A stretch of 64,000 nucleotides of DNA from Hypoxylon rubiginosum (taxonomy: Eukaryota > Ascomycota > Sordariomycetes > Xylariales > Hypoxylaceae), in contig CADCXA010000037.1 in NCBI GenBank assembly GCA_902806565.1, positions 558,001-622,000 of the forward strand, in the 5' to 3' direction. Below, piece after piece: positions 33,097 through 44,168 of this stretch; the stretch's first letter is position 1; the number at the start of each line of letters is the position of its first letter. Position numbers and translations under genes: made by a program. Under the pieces are notes generated by a model. It saw nothing but the letters and a program-made list of their open reading frames with translations. It was not told the DNA's origin and made no database searches.

Positions 33097-36000
33097 ATGG
33101 CTTCAGATCTAAGCCAGATCGCCCAGCTGCTGGACGCAACGCTTGATCCCGTCAAGCATAAGAAAGGTGCGTGAAAGCTCTCTTTCTACTGCCCCACCCT
33201 TTAACATATGACATATCGACCTCCCTTACCTCTCAAGACTAACGAATATAAACAACAGCTGAGACTGCGCTGAAGCAAGAGGAGAAGAAGCCTCAGTTTT
33301 CCCTGCAGCTGCTCAAGATCGTCGCAACCGATACTCTCGAGAACAAGACTCGCCTCTCTGGGGCGCTCTGCTTCAAGAACTTCATCCGACACAACTATGT
33401 GGTACGTTGGTTATACACCCATATACTCTATCTCCCGGGGAGGAAGAATAGCAGTGCAATTTAAATACGAGTTTGATACTGACGTTGGCATTGCACAGGA
33501 CGAAGAAGGAAACTACAAGATACCCATCGACGAGGTCAATACGATAAAACAAGAGCTTATTGGGCTTATGATCGCTTGCCCTTCGACGATCCAGGTACAG
33601 CTAGGAGAAGCCATTAGTATAATCGCCGACTCGGACTTCTGGGTCCGATGGGATACGCTTGTTCCCGACCTTGTGTCACGCCTTTCGCCTAACAACTTCA
33701 AGATCAACAACGGCGTGCTAGAGGTCGCACATTCCATTTTCATCCGATGGCGGCCCTTATTCCGCTCCGACGGCCTCTACACCGAGATCAACCACGTTCT
33801 CAACACCTTTGCTGTACCGTTCCTAAACCTGTTGAGTGCAAGTAAATCCCTGCCACCCACTCCCCAGGCCTCTTCGCACTAACCTCCACCCAGGCTACCG
33901 ATCAGCAGATCGAAGCTCATGCCAATGACAAGGTGGCACTGAAGAACTACTTCGATACTCTGAGTTTAATAATCAAGGTCTTCTACGATCTGTCTTGCCA
34001 GGACATGCCACCCCAGTTCGAATCCAACTTGCAACACATCTCGACTCTTCTCCACAAGTACCTTACCTACGAGAATCCTCTGCTCGCGACCGACGACGAC
34101 TCGGAAGCTAGCATAGTCGAGACGGTCAAGGCCGACATCTGCGAAGTTTTACAACTCTATGTCACCAAGTTCGACGATGACTTCGGCCGGTACGCGCAGG
34201 TTTTCATTAATAGTGCGTGGAACTTGCTGTCCGCAATAGGACCCGAGACCAAATATGACAATCTTGTCAGCAAAGCCCTGCAATTCCTGACAGCCATTGC
34301 TGGCTCTACAACCCACTCGGCCGCCTTCAACAACGAAAACGTTTTAAGTCAAGTTGTAGAGAAGGTAGTGCTACCCAATGTGGCACTGAGAGAGTCGGAC
34401 ATCGAGTTATTCGAAGATGAACCTATTGAGTACATCCGCCGTGATCTCGAGGGTTCAGATACAGATTCACGACGAAGGGCCGCCACCGACTTCCTGAGAC
34501 AGCTTCAGGGTAGATTCGAACAGCTGGTTACCAGTGTTGCGGGACGGTATATCAATCACTACTTGGAGCAAGGTAAGACAAATTGGAAGGACAAGGATAC
34601 AGCCATCTCGCTATTCCTCTCCATCGCAGCTAAAGGCTCTGTGACGGCTTCGCATGGCGTCAAGACGGTCAACCCTCTAGTCAATGTTGTGGATTTCTTC
34701 CAGCAACATGTTGCGAACGACCTACTTTCGGATGCAGGCATTGAGCCTATTTCCAAGGTCGACGCTATCAAATACTTATATACCTTCCGAAGTCAGTTAA
34801 CGAAAGAACAATGGCAGGCCGCATTCCAGCCGCTGATCCAGAACATGGGCTCCTCAAACTACGTTGTTTATACCTACGCCGCCATTTGCGTAGAGCGACT
34901 TCTGTTTTTGGCTGACGACTCTGGCAATCGCATTTTCGGTAGGGCTGACATCGAGCCCTTCGCCAAAGATCTTCTTGACCACCTCTTCAAGCTTGTAGAG
35001 AAAGAGAACAGCCCGGCAAAGATGCAGGAGAATGAGTTCCTCATGCGCTGCATCATGCGAGTACTTATCGTCATGAATACCGGTATCGACGGCTTTGTCG
35101 ACATGGTCCTTGACCATTTGGTAGGGATCACGAATATCATTAAATCTAACCCGAGCAACCCGCGCTTCTATTATTACCACTTTGAAGCCGTAGGCGCCGT
35201 TGTCAAGTACGTTCTACGAGTCAGTCACTTTCTAGTATCTTAGCTAAGTGATATATAGCTACGGTTCGTCTAGCGGAACATCGAAACTAGAGGAGCGTCT
35301 ATGGCAACCTTTCAACTTAGTCATTAATGAAGAAGTGAACGGTATGTATGACCTTTCTTCATAGGTATCAGACGTAGCGCTAATCATTCCATCTCAGAGT
35401 TTGTACCGTATGTTCTTCAAATCTTCGCAAAGCTGCTAGAGCTCAATCCATCTGGGGCGCTTCCCAACCACTACCAAGCACTACTGCCCCCTCTCATAAT
35501 TCCAACGCTTTGGGATACGAGAGGAAATTCCCATGCTCTTACGAGACTACTGTCCGCTATAATACCAAGAGCTACCGGCCCTATAGTAGCGGAGAACCAA
35601 GTCCAGCCAATTCTGGGCATTTTCCAGAATCTACTTCGCGGCAAGAAAACAGAGCAGAACGCCTACGATCTACTCGAGTCGATCGTTTTGTCATTTGATA
35701 AGTACGTCAAACTCGATAACAAGACATGTTAACTATATTACTAACATCCTTACCAGGACCGTGCTTGAGCCCTATTTCAAGGAGATCCTGAACCTTCTCT
35801 TCACAAAGCTGCAGGGCAATCCGTCCGACTCGTACAAGCTACGATTCGTACGATTCTACCACCTCGTGTCGGCCAAGGTCGAGACAGGACTGGGTGCGGA
35901 TTTCTTTGTCAGCCAAGTTGATCAGATCCAGGACAAGCTATTCGTCCAGATATACCTCACGATCATTCTCCCGACTTCGGAGCAACTTGTGCGTCCCATT

Positions 36001-36381
36001 GATCGTAAGCTTGCGGTCGTATCCTTTGCGAAGACAATGGGAGACAGTGCTGCTTTTGCCCAGCGTTACCAGAAGGGGTGGGCCTTCACATGCGAAGCGA
36101 TGCTCAAGATGCTGGTCAACGTACCGAAGGTGACGAGCGGCGTGGGTGACGACGTAGTCAACGAGGCGGACGTGGACGACATCGGCTTCGGCATGGGTTA
36201 CACGGCACTCAACACGTGCAGGAAGTTGATTCGGGACGACTTCGCCGAAATTCAGGACATCAACCTTTGGGTGCGCCAGTATCTGTTGGATGCGAACACT
36301 CGACACAACGGAGCGATTGCCAGCTACATGGATAGGCTGTCACCCGAAGCCCGAGGGGCCATGATGACCTACTTGGGTTAG
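33097..36381 (+). CDS. CSE1: Exportin-2 / Cse1, importin-alpha re-exporter
   Basis: I join seven exons: 33097-33166, 33259-33401, 33499-33837, 33894-35206, 35259-35341, 35398-35701 and 35757-36381. They total 2877 nt, an in-frame 958 aa, the usual length of the family. The N-terminus carries the importin-beta N-terminal motif (ALKQEEKKPQFSLQLLKI); next come LSGALCFKNFIRHNYV, EEGNYKIP, the Cse1 core (YFDTLSLIIKVFYDLSCQD), and the CAS/CSE C-terminal domain with LPNHYQALLPPLIIPTLWD and FVRFYHLVSAKVETGLGADF. The protein is a karyopherin that returns importin-alpha to the cytoplasm with RanGTP. The start context ATCATGGCT is good. Intron 3 (33838-33893) can only be removed with a GC donor (AGT|GCAAGT); retaining it gives a stop at 33880-33882, and no GT donor restores the frame. 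The other five introns are GT-AG. Confidence 0.95.
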
Positions 36382-38392
36382 ATTTGTTCACGGGGGGGTT
36401 TAGGTAGATCAAAAGTTCGCGGCGTAATTTAAGTGAGTACCAACGGCCAAATGAGTGATGAGCGTCTCTGGCCCCTTTTTTAAGGTAAACATTTGAGAGC
36501 CTTTCCCGTGGGAATCTTCTGCGGCGGTGTCTAGATACCTAGGTACTGTAGTACGGAAAGTCAACAATTCAGATGAGTCCCAAATGCTTAATGAAATAAC
36601 TCTCTTCGTTATTATACCAATGCTTTTCGTTCAGCTAGGTTCGTTAATAAGTCATCTAAAACAACGAAAAGGGATGAACCTCTCTTTGCTCGCTGCTTAT
36701 TCTGATATTATGCCTCTGCAGGAAGAAACACCACTACCCACAGAGAAGTCCGAATTTTGTTTATACCCATCCCTGATTCTCTTCATGTCTCTTGGGTTAG
36801 TTAGAGAACCGGCGATGTTTATGAAAACACGGCTTACTCCAGTCATCAAGTTAGCCTTCCACCTTAGGATCTATGGAGATCTCAGCCCAGGACAGCAATG
36901 ATACAACCTCGATATAAGCTAATGACCTTTCATATCAAATGGCTGTGCCTAAAGTAGACTGTCCTATGTTTGCTTTCGTCCTGATAACTTGTGGGCGGTG
37001 ATACTAATCTAGCACATTGGCTTTGCGCTCGGAGGCATCCTTTGTCGGTAGGCCGATGACCGACAAACGTGTTGGCCTTTTCTGTCCCTTGCACTAATTA
37101 AGAGGGACAGCTCCACTGTCCGACTAGGCATGCTTCATGAGATATTAAATCACAGCTATGAGTAGGTTAGGTACCTAGGCAATATGACTATTAGGCATTA
37201 CGCTGCGAAATAGCCGTATTTATGATCGCAGATCGGGCTCGAACCTTCGCCGGTGGATCGCATTCTCTTGTGAGATCTTAAGGAGTCCGGTCCCGTAACA
37301 GGTCACCAAAGATGATAAGTGACTTCGGGATTAGGCATCGCTTTCATGATATATTTCGGGTTTGAAAGCGTTATGAGGCCACGCGGATATTTGTTAAGTC
37401 GGAACCGAGCCGGTGATCTATGCCGCCAGGGATTCTAGGTAAGAATATGTGAAGTAATGTTTCGTAAGCCGTCAGCGTCACAGAATAATGCAGATTTGTT
37501 CCAACGCGCAACAAAAGCCTTGAAGATAGAAACCTGATGTGGTAATCGGGGTACGAGGCATCGCGTAAGCCCCGGGGGAAGCCATCCGATGCAACACCCA
37601 GAGTCGCAAAGTCATCGCCCATCGGCGTTGTCATTCTCCCCGTTCTGCCCCCACCGTCCGACCATCCGGTCTCAGTGTTGGACTCTCTTCCCCAGCACCC
37701 CTTGCAATTGCTCGATTCAGCCCAATCGGGGCATGTCATCCAATCAGAGCCCGTTACTGAGCCTGGGCGTAATTAGCCATGTCAGGATTGGGGGGACAGG
37801 GGAAAGGGAGGATGTTACGGGGGCTCGGCACCCACCGTGTAACTCGAGGAAAGTCGCCGAGATGCCCGACTTGCATCTTGTCCTTTGTTCAGCGGGAAGC
37901 CCTGCCAAGGAGGAACCCCTAAACCTGAATAGACAAACAAAAGTCGCCTCAATTCGGTACATTTGCTTTTTATTCTCCTTTTTCTACCTCGTAGCCGTTG
38001 CTTACAGCATATGGCTCCTCCCGTTACAAATCCAACGCGCAGTCCGCGTTCCGACCCTGACAAATCCGAGCTGCGAGGTTGTTACACATGGCGTACATTG
38101 CGTACCGTACGTACGCTTGGCCTGGATCTCACCGTAGGTAAGGCTATATGGCGTCTCTGCATTTAATACATAAGACCCATGGCGGGACGCCGACTGGCAA
38201 GCCTGGAAGCCGGAAAAGGACATTGAAATCCTCTCGGCTTCGAAAAAAAACAGGAATAAAAACTTCGTGGCGTCCACATCAAACGAAGCCCCCTTATCTT
38301 CATACCACATCAGACAACCGCATCTAGATCCAAGCCAGATTCATAACTCCACGCCAGCACAAGAAGAAGAAAGCCGGACTAAATAGGCAAAG
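36382..38392. other. Intergenic region with a decayed tRNA-like locus
   Basis: Two kilobases lie downstream of CSE1 and upstream of the FMN reductase. They contain TACCTAGGTA (36536-36545), the near-copy at 37172, and the tRNA-Leu-like remnant described separately. Frames at 36527-36901 (+), 37371-37739 (-) and 37589-38137 (+) lack motifs. Confidence 0.55.
37221..37317 (-). pseudogene. tRNA-Leu(UAA)-like remnant, probably a decayed tRNA gene
   Basis: On the minus strand the segment contains a good B box (GGTTCGAGCCC, about 37226-37236), a long-variable-arm hairpin (TCTC-ACAA-GAGA) as in class II tRNAs, an anticodon-loop-like CTTAAGA directly before it, and a D-arm-like GGTGACC...GGGACCGGA upstream. 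The 3' acceptor half (TCTGCGAT) has no clean partner at the 5' end, and the T stem pairs poorly, so I take it as a relic and not a working gene. No T run follows the 3' end. Confidence 0.35.
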
Positions 38393-39190
38393 ATGGCTTC
38401 CAAATCAGTCGCCCTTATTACTATGTCCACCCGTGGCACCAGGGTAGGCCCGAGCGTAGCTGAATTCGTCAAGAACATCATCGAGCAGCCCTTGGCCTCG
38501 GACGGGATAACCCTCTCCAGCGTCGATCTCGCCAAGTTCAACCTCCCGGTCTACAACGAGCACGTCGCCCCAGCAAGTACGTAAAATCCCCCCTTTTTTC
38601 TTCTTCCCTCACAATCTATGCCCCTTCTTCTTAGAACAAAGAAGTAGCTACTACTTTGTAGTAGTCAGAGTACATATATATATATAGCCCCCGGTCGTTT
38701 ATATATTCTCCCCCGCGCGGTATTCTAACGAGAGAGCACATCAGTGGTACCGGAGAAGGCCTCGTTCCAGTACGAGCACTCGAAGGCGTGGAGCGCCGAG
38801 ATCGCGCGGCACGACGGGTACGTGCTCGTGGTGCCCGAGTACAACTACGGCGTGGCGGGCGGCGCCAAGAACGCCATCGACTACCTCATGAACGAGTGGA
38901 AGGGCAAGCCCGCCGGCGTCGTCAGCTACGGCGTCAAAGGCGGCACCGTGGCCAGCGAGCAGGTCAAAGGGTCGCTGTCGGGCATGGGCCTGCGCGTCGC
39001 CGAGACCCGCCCGAACCTGCCGTTCGCGGGCCAGCCCGACGTGTTCGCGGCTATTGGCGGCGGCCGCATCGGCGAGGACACGCGCAAGGCTTGGGAGGCG
39101 GAGCATGTGGAGTCCGTTAGGAAGCTCGCGGATGATCTGAAGGGGCTGCTGCTGCAGCCTAATACCGAGGCGAACGCGGTTAGGCCGTAG
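38393..39190 (+). CDS. NADPH-dependent FMN reductase-like flavoprotein
   Basis: Exons 38393-38576 and 38745-39190 join in frame to 209 aa; the donor is GTACGT and the acceptor ACATCAG, and the join completes the codon before VPEKASFQYEHSKAW. The fold is flavodoxin-like: the N-terminal strand and phosphate-binding loop TMSTRGTRVGPSVAEF (about 10-25), then the flavin-contacting PEYNYGVAGGAKNAIDYL (about 92-109), which defines the FMN-reductase/quinone-reductase group, and KGKPAGVVSYG after it. The enzyme should be a cytosolic NAD(P)H:flavin or quinone oxidoreductase; the true acceptor is unknown. There is no signal peptide. Exon 2 is extremely GC-rich up to about 39100, then returns to average. 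The antisense frame at 38741-39106 is a shadow. The 168-nt intron is AT-rich, with a TATATATATATA run near its middle. Confidence 0.92.
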
Positions 39191-40142
39191 ACACGCGTGG
39201 CGACGGTGGTGTAAGGAAGTAGCGAGGCTCTCTATTGTAGCATTCCAGATACAGGAAGACAGACATAGAAAGGGGGAGTTGCGGCATCGTTTTCTTGGTT
39301 TTGGTCCATAGAAAGAGCTACATACAGGTAGTCGTTTTATAGGCTAGATAGCCTGCAAGTTGGACAGATATTACCTCCTCAATACGTGTGTTAAAACGGA
39401 CTTGCTTTGAACTAATGATCTTAGTCTAAGAGACACCATGTCCTTAGTCTTCAATACAACTAACCCAACGCTTTAGCCGGCCGAAGCATGTCTGAACTCT
39501 TATGCAAGTACACTACCCAGTACGTGTACGATAGTCTTAGGCGCTCTATTATGAGAGATGTATCCTCCGGTGATCAGGTTATAGGCATTTACAAGGCATA
39601 TATATAACATGAGCTGCCGGTCATATGGAGACATACAGTAGAAGCAGTGATAGCCTCAATAAGCCTGTCAGTCCCCATCTTAGGCGTATAATAGTCTGCT
39701 ACCCCTTTCTTTGGTTCGGGGAGCCCCACGAAGATAAAGGCGGCCATAACAAGTCATCGTCAACGGAGCTATCCCTTCTCACGATGAATTCGTGTGGCAC
39801 GCATGTGCTAAGTAGTAGATGATCAGGGAGCACTAGTATCGACTTCAGAGAAAGGTTACTCCTAACTTCCAAAAGCCCCTTCATGAGGAGCGTCTACGAT
39901 ATCTTGCTCAGTGTACACTACACTACACTACATTCTCTCCGATATTCCTAAGTGTCTGCCATTCTTACCAAATCTTTAGAATTGCATTTAGTAAAGAGAA
40001 GAGCGAGTGCTTCTACTCCTACACGCCGAGTGTCAGTCCAAGCAAGACTTGTCTGCGTGACTAACTAGGCAGTTAGCAAGATGTCCGCCCATCAAACACA
40101 AGTTCAGCAGCTTTATATGATGAGATGCAGCTCTAGCATATC
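39191..40142. other. Spacer between FMN reductase and 5S rRNA gene
   Basis: No coding region is supported. Frames at 39625-39822 (+) and 39699-39884 (-) overlap on opposite strands and lack motifs. Confidence 0.55.
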
Positions 40143-40262
40143 ACGTACGACCATAGGAACTGGAAAACTCGGGATCCCGTCTGCTCTCCGCGTGATAAAC
40201 CAGTATACCGCCAGATTAGTAGTTGGGCCGGTGACGACCAGCGAATCCCTGGTGTTGTACGT
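40143..40262 (+). rRNA. 5S ribosomal RNA (solitary, dispersed copy)
   Basis: The 120-nt segment starts ACGTACGACCATA and ends GGTGTTGTACGT, the standard 5S ends, which pair as helix I (ACGTAC with GTACGT, extended by further pairs). Internal 5S landmarks occur in order: GGGATCCCGTCTGCTCTCC, TAGTAGTTGGG, and GGTGACGACCAGCGAA in the internal promoter region. Helix partners ACTGG with CCAGT, and CCAG with CTGG, are intact. It is followed at once by TTTTCTTTTTT, a Pol III terminator. There is no second 5S copy or other rRNA nearby, so it is a dispersed gene as in Neurospora. Some positions differ from the Neurospora sequence as I remember it, so a pseudogene cannot be excluded, but the paired ends and terminator favour function. 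The frame at 40081-40326 is spurious. Confidence 0.9.
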
Positions 40263-40273
40263 TTTCTTTTTTA
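40263..40273 (+). terminator. Pol III T-run terminator of the 5S rRNA gene
   Basis: TTTTCTTTTTT follows within one base of the 5S 3' end. Confidence 0.8.
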
Positions 40274-41190
40274 AATATCTTCATTCTCAACTGAATCGAA
40301 GCAGGATGCCCGTTAGTAAGGTCTGAGTACATTAGAGGCGAGTAGAAAATGGTGATAGGACACGTCATTCGCAGACCAGTAACCAGGAGATGGGCAAGAG
40401 AACAGGTAATCACATTGATGGAATAATGAAAAATCGTTCAGTACTCATGCTGAAGATATTTTGTCTTATTTCTTATAAGTATATTTCAGTTTATAGGGGT
40501 TTGTGTACTTCGCCAAGTCCGCCCCCTATTTCAGAGCACCTCTGTTCATATCTGTTCATATACCATCCATCTCGTCTCCCATCAAACCATGACATTTCGG
40601 TGTTTTCTTCCAAGACGAGAAGAAATAATATGTGTTACATGACGGTACACAACGTAGTCTCGCCAGGCCTAGTCATGGTGAGGCCGACATGATCGCGGTT
40701 TTGGGTCTGCTGAGGCTTGCCCTTCATGATTGCGGGTTGATACATAAGGATGATGTTAACAAAAATATTAGGTGGTGGTGTGAAAATTGAATGGTTAGTA
40801 ATGTTGAGCTGTGAGTATCGAAGTGAAGGGAATGATTGGCAGCTAGATCCGAAGCTTTATAGCACTGTTTGTCAATGACTTCTACTACTTGCCACAAGTT
40901 CTCCTTCATTTATGGTAAGGCTTCTTTCAGACATTCTAGGTAGCTAGACTGCCTTTGTCGCGCTTTCAATAATTCAACTGTTATTTCATTCATCTACAAT
41001 AGACAACACAACTGAAAGGATGCCAGAAAGCAGAGGGTAAAATAGCATTACTCAGCCTCTACATAGGAGTCTGCTAGCTATTTGCAAGAGCAACATCTTA
41101 AGATGCGGTATCATTGAACCGAAAACCCTACCCCCCGTTCGTATCACCTCGTCAATTCGTAACTCAGCCTCATAGTCGTATTGCACTAGC
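40274..41190. other. Spacer between the 5S gene and the 3' end of eEF1B-gamma
   Basis: No coding region is supported. A 10-bp tandem duplication (TCTGTTCATA x2) is at 40541-40560. The segment near 41044-41190 is probably the eEF1B-gamma 3' UTR. Confidence 0.55.
40541..40560. repeat. 10-bp tandem duplication (TCTGTTCATA x2)
   Basis: Two perfect adjacent copies plus 2 nt of a third lie in non-coding DNA. Confidence 0.8.
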
Positions 41191-42774
41191 TTATTTGAAG
41201 ACCTTGCCGGAAGCGTGCTTATACTCCTTGCCGTTGTGGACAACAGGCTTGTCCCATGTCCACATGGACGTAACGAAGGCCTTGTCCTCCTCGCTGGTAG
41301 GGTCTAGCTTGGTGAACTCGTAGCTCTCGTAGTCGGGAGCGACGTCAAAGACGGGGATGTAGTCATCACCACGGATAACAAAGGCGCCCTCGATGACCGA
41401 GTCGTTGTTCTCGCCGTACACCGAGGCACAGCCAAAGAGGTACTTGCGAGAGCCCTCTAGACGGGTGTTGAATCCACCAATCAAGTTGTTGGACATGAAA
41501 GTCAAAGTCAACTCTTCATTGTACTTGTACTTGCACTTCCAGATGGAGTAGTCCGTGAAAGGAACATTCTCCCAGAACCACTTCAAGGAAACATCCTCGT
41601 CGTGGTTCGAGTAGTAGCGCTTCCATTCGTCAAGAGCGAATTCCGATCGCGGCAGCAGATCGATGGGGTGCTTGGGCTTGGGGGCGGGTGCCGGCTCCTC
41701 CTCAGCAGCAGGGGCGGCAGCCTTGGGAGCCTTGGGAGCGGCCTGGGGCTTAGCCTGCTTAGGTTGCTCAGGCTTCTTGGGCGCGACGTTGGTCAACTTG
41801 GGGGTGTCGAGAAGCGCGAAAGGCTGGGCGACATCGGTGTAGATGGGTTGGTTGTAGACGGTCTCGTACCATCGAGTAACGTTGGGGTGCTCAGAGCGCC
41901 ACGCCTTGTCGTAGAAGAACTGGAAGCCGCGAGAGATGATGCCGGCGGCAAACAAGTCGGCAAGGGTGATGCGCTCGCCAACAAGGTAGGTGGTGTGGAG
42001 AAGGTGTTCCTCGACGACGGAGACAGCCTTAGCAGCGGCCTTGGCGGCCTCTTCAACGCCCTTCTTGTTGTACTGATCCCATCCCAAGAGAGGGCGGTAC
42101 CAGGCACCCAGCTTGGGGAGAACCTCAGTGTTGAAGAAGGACATCCACTTCAGGATAGAAGCGTAGCTATATCATGTTAGTACGTGATTGGAAACACATG
42201 GTTAGATATCGACTTACTCTTGCTTGGTCTTACCGAGGAGAGTGGTCTTCTCGTTCTGGGAGGTGACTGATAATAGAGCGTTAGCGGACTCTCATCCTCA
42301 TATCATGTCATTGCAGAAGATAGGCAAGCAGTGTTAGGCGATATAATCAGAAAGTAGAACCATGATCAACAGAGATGTTTCAGATAGGGATAACTGTTAG
42401 AATAATGTCTAGGTCATCATAGAGACGCCATTGCGGAGGGATTGGTTGTGGGATTTATATAGCGGGATCTTAGAACACGTACTGTAGATGGCAATAGCCA
42501 TGCACTCAGTAAGGACGTAGCCATCGCTGCCAACGAAGGTAGGGACTTTGCTGAGAGGGTTGGCCTTGAGGAACTCGGGCGTCGGGTTAACGGTGTCGAC
42601 CTCGACGACGTCCAGGTCCAAGCCGTTGGCCTTCGCAACCGCGCGGATAGCGGTGGTGCGGGGGTTGAGCTGTGCGAAGCGTTCATGTTAATTCCTGGAC
42701 TTGAAGAAACATGATAGAAGAATACAATGATGGATTCTTACCTCCTTAGTATAGATCTTTCCGAAGGGCGCCAT
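41191..42774 (-). CDS. Translation elongation factor 1-gamma (eEF1B-gamma)
   Basis: Four exons on the minus strand, 42742-42774, 42483-42669, 42218-42266 and 41191-42166, join in frame to 414 aa, the normal family length. The first exon encodes only MAPFGKIYTKE. Residues up to about 80 form the GST-N (thioredoxin-like) part, with NPLSKVPTFVGSDGYVLTEC; about 90-215 is the GST-C helical part (YLVGERITLADLFAAG). A Lys/Pro/Ala-rich linker (about 217-255) leads to the EF1G C-terminal domain, with the hallmark MSNNLIGGFNTRLEGSRKYL and the end KEYKHASGKVFK. The protein is the scaffold of the eEF1B complex that recharges eEF1A with GTP. Early introns close to the start are usual in fungal translation genes. 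It is divergent from uS9m with about 390 bp between starts, so the promoters are shared or overlapping. The plus-strand frame at 41602-42180 is a shadow. Confidence 0.96.
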
Positions 42775-43164
42775 GGTTGATATGTGGTGCTGTTGGAGTT
42801 TGGAAGATGAGGAAAAGGGAAATGAGGGTCGACTTTTGACTCACGGAATTTTTTTTAACCTTCGCAAAAGAGGAGGCGGGGCAATCGCACCGTGGCCCAA
42901 TTCCAAATTTCCATCCAGCACTGACCCCACCTCTAGCTGTTTCCAACGACCTCGACCTTCAGTGGCCCACTTTAAAGGACACGGTAAACGGAATATCTAA
43001 TCTGCCGTCCAATTAGATTGGAGATGCGAAGCTGGGAAAAAGTGCAGCTTCACGCAAGCATTTCACCGAGTTCAGCATATCAGCGTATTAGCAATTAGCA
43101 CATCATTGTGTTGCGTAGCCGACATTGATGGGGATAAGGTCATGACGACAGTGCGATAGACAAA
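42775..43164. promoter_or_regulatory. Bidirectional promoter region of eEF1B-gamma and uS9m
   Basis: Only 390 bp separate the two divergent start codons, both for protein-synthesis genes (cytosolic and mitochondrial). A GC-rich block near 42870-42970 lies at its centre. I cannot name specific factor sites with confidence. Confidence 0.5.
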
Positions 43165-44168
43165 ATGTCCTCTCTAAGATACGGCTTTCGCTGTCTTAGA
43201 GATTTTCGGGCGACGGTCACCCGACAAACACGACCCTCGATATCTACAACAGCCTCTACGAGCTCAAGATCACGGCGAACACTTGCGACGACAACACCCC
43301 GTCAAGACAGTGGACTAGAGCAACTTCAACTAGCAATCCAGAACAATCCTGCTGGAGCTAGCCTAAAAATACCTTACGCCCGCCCTATGCCATTGTCCCC
43401 CTCTTACTTCTCCCGACACGTGCAGTTCAACGATAGCTTCGTCCTAGTCCAAGATCTTGCGCGGAAATATGGCCGTCTCCCCACGGTTGCGCCAGGGCAA
43501 GCAGAACGAGTGGCGTGGAAGACCAAGGAGCAGTATCGTTTGGCAGTGGGTGAAGCAGTGAAAGCGAGAGATTACTCGGCCTGCATCGCGCTGGCGAAGA
43601 GATTGCATCAGATCCACCCAGATCTGATGCCGGACGAAGTCAAGAACGGCATCCGGACGTTCAAGCGAGATATCAACATATATCTCAATGTCGCGAAACC
43701 CATCCCGATAGACAGGTTCGGCCGGACGCACGGCGTGGGCAGGCGGAAATCCTCGGTCGCGCGGGCTTGGCTCGTAGAAGGGACCGGGGAGGTCCTGATC
43801 AACGGGAAGACCCTGAACGACGCGTTCGGTAGGGTCCACGACCGAGAGAGCGCGCTCTGGGGGCTGAAAACGATGGAGAGGATGGACAAATACAACGTCT
43901 GGGCACTTGTCGAGGGCGGCGGAACTACCGGGCAAGCCGAAGCGCTCGCCATGGCGATTGCCAAGGCCATGGTCGTCCAGGAGCCAGCTTTAAAGGTACC
44001 CCTTAGGAAAGGTAAGCTAACGCAACTCGTCTTCTCAAACTTCCGACTCAATACATGTTCTAACCTGCCTATCAAGCTGGTTGCCTCACCCGCGATCCTA
44101 GGAAAGTCGAAAGAAAGAAGCCTGGCCACGTCAAGGCAAGAAAGATGCCCGCATGGGTTAAGAGATAG
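43165..44168 (+). CDS. MRPS9: Mitochondrial small-subunit ribosomal protein uS9m
   Basis: Exons 43165-44011 and 44077-44168 join in frame to 312 aa; reading through the intron, up to 44367, replaces the conserved C-terminus with unrelated sequence. The N-terminal 45 residues are Arg/Ser/Thr-rich without acidic residues, a mitochondrial presequence. A fungal-specific N-terminal half follows. The uS9 domain is at about 185-312: [34 protein letters not shown], then [20 protein letters not shown], and, after the splice, [20 protein letters not shown] and the terminal WVKR, the basic tail that reaches the decoding P site. The last exon is 92 nt. The protein acts in the mitochondrial ribosome. It is divergent from eEF1B-gamma. 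The antisense frames at 43444-43935 and 43608-44129 are shadows. Confidence 0.94.

Noticed and set aside
41602..42180. A 192-codon plus-strand frame opposite eEF1B-gamma
   Set aside because: It is an antisense shadow of a highly biased coding region with low-complexity Leu/Gly sequence.
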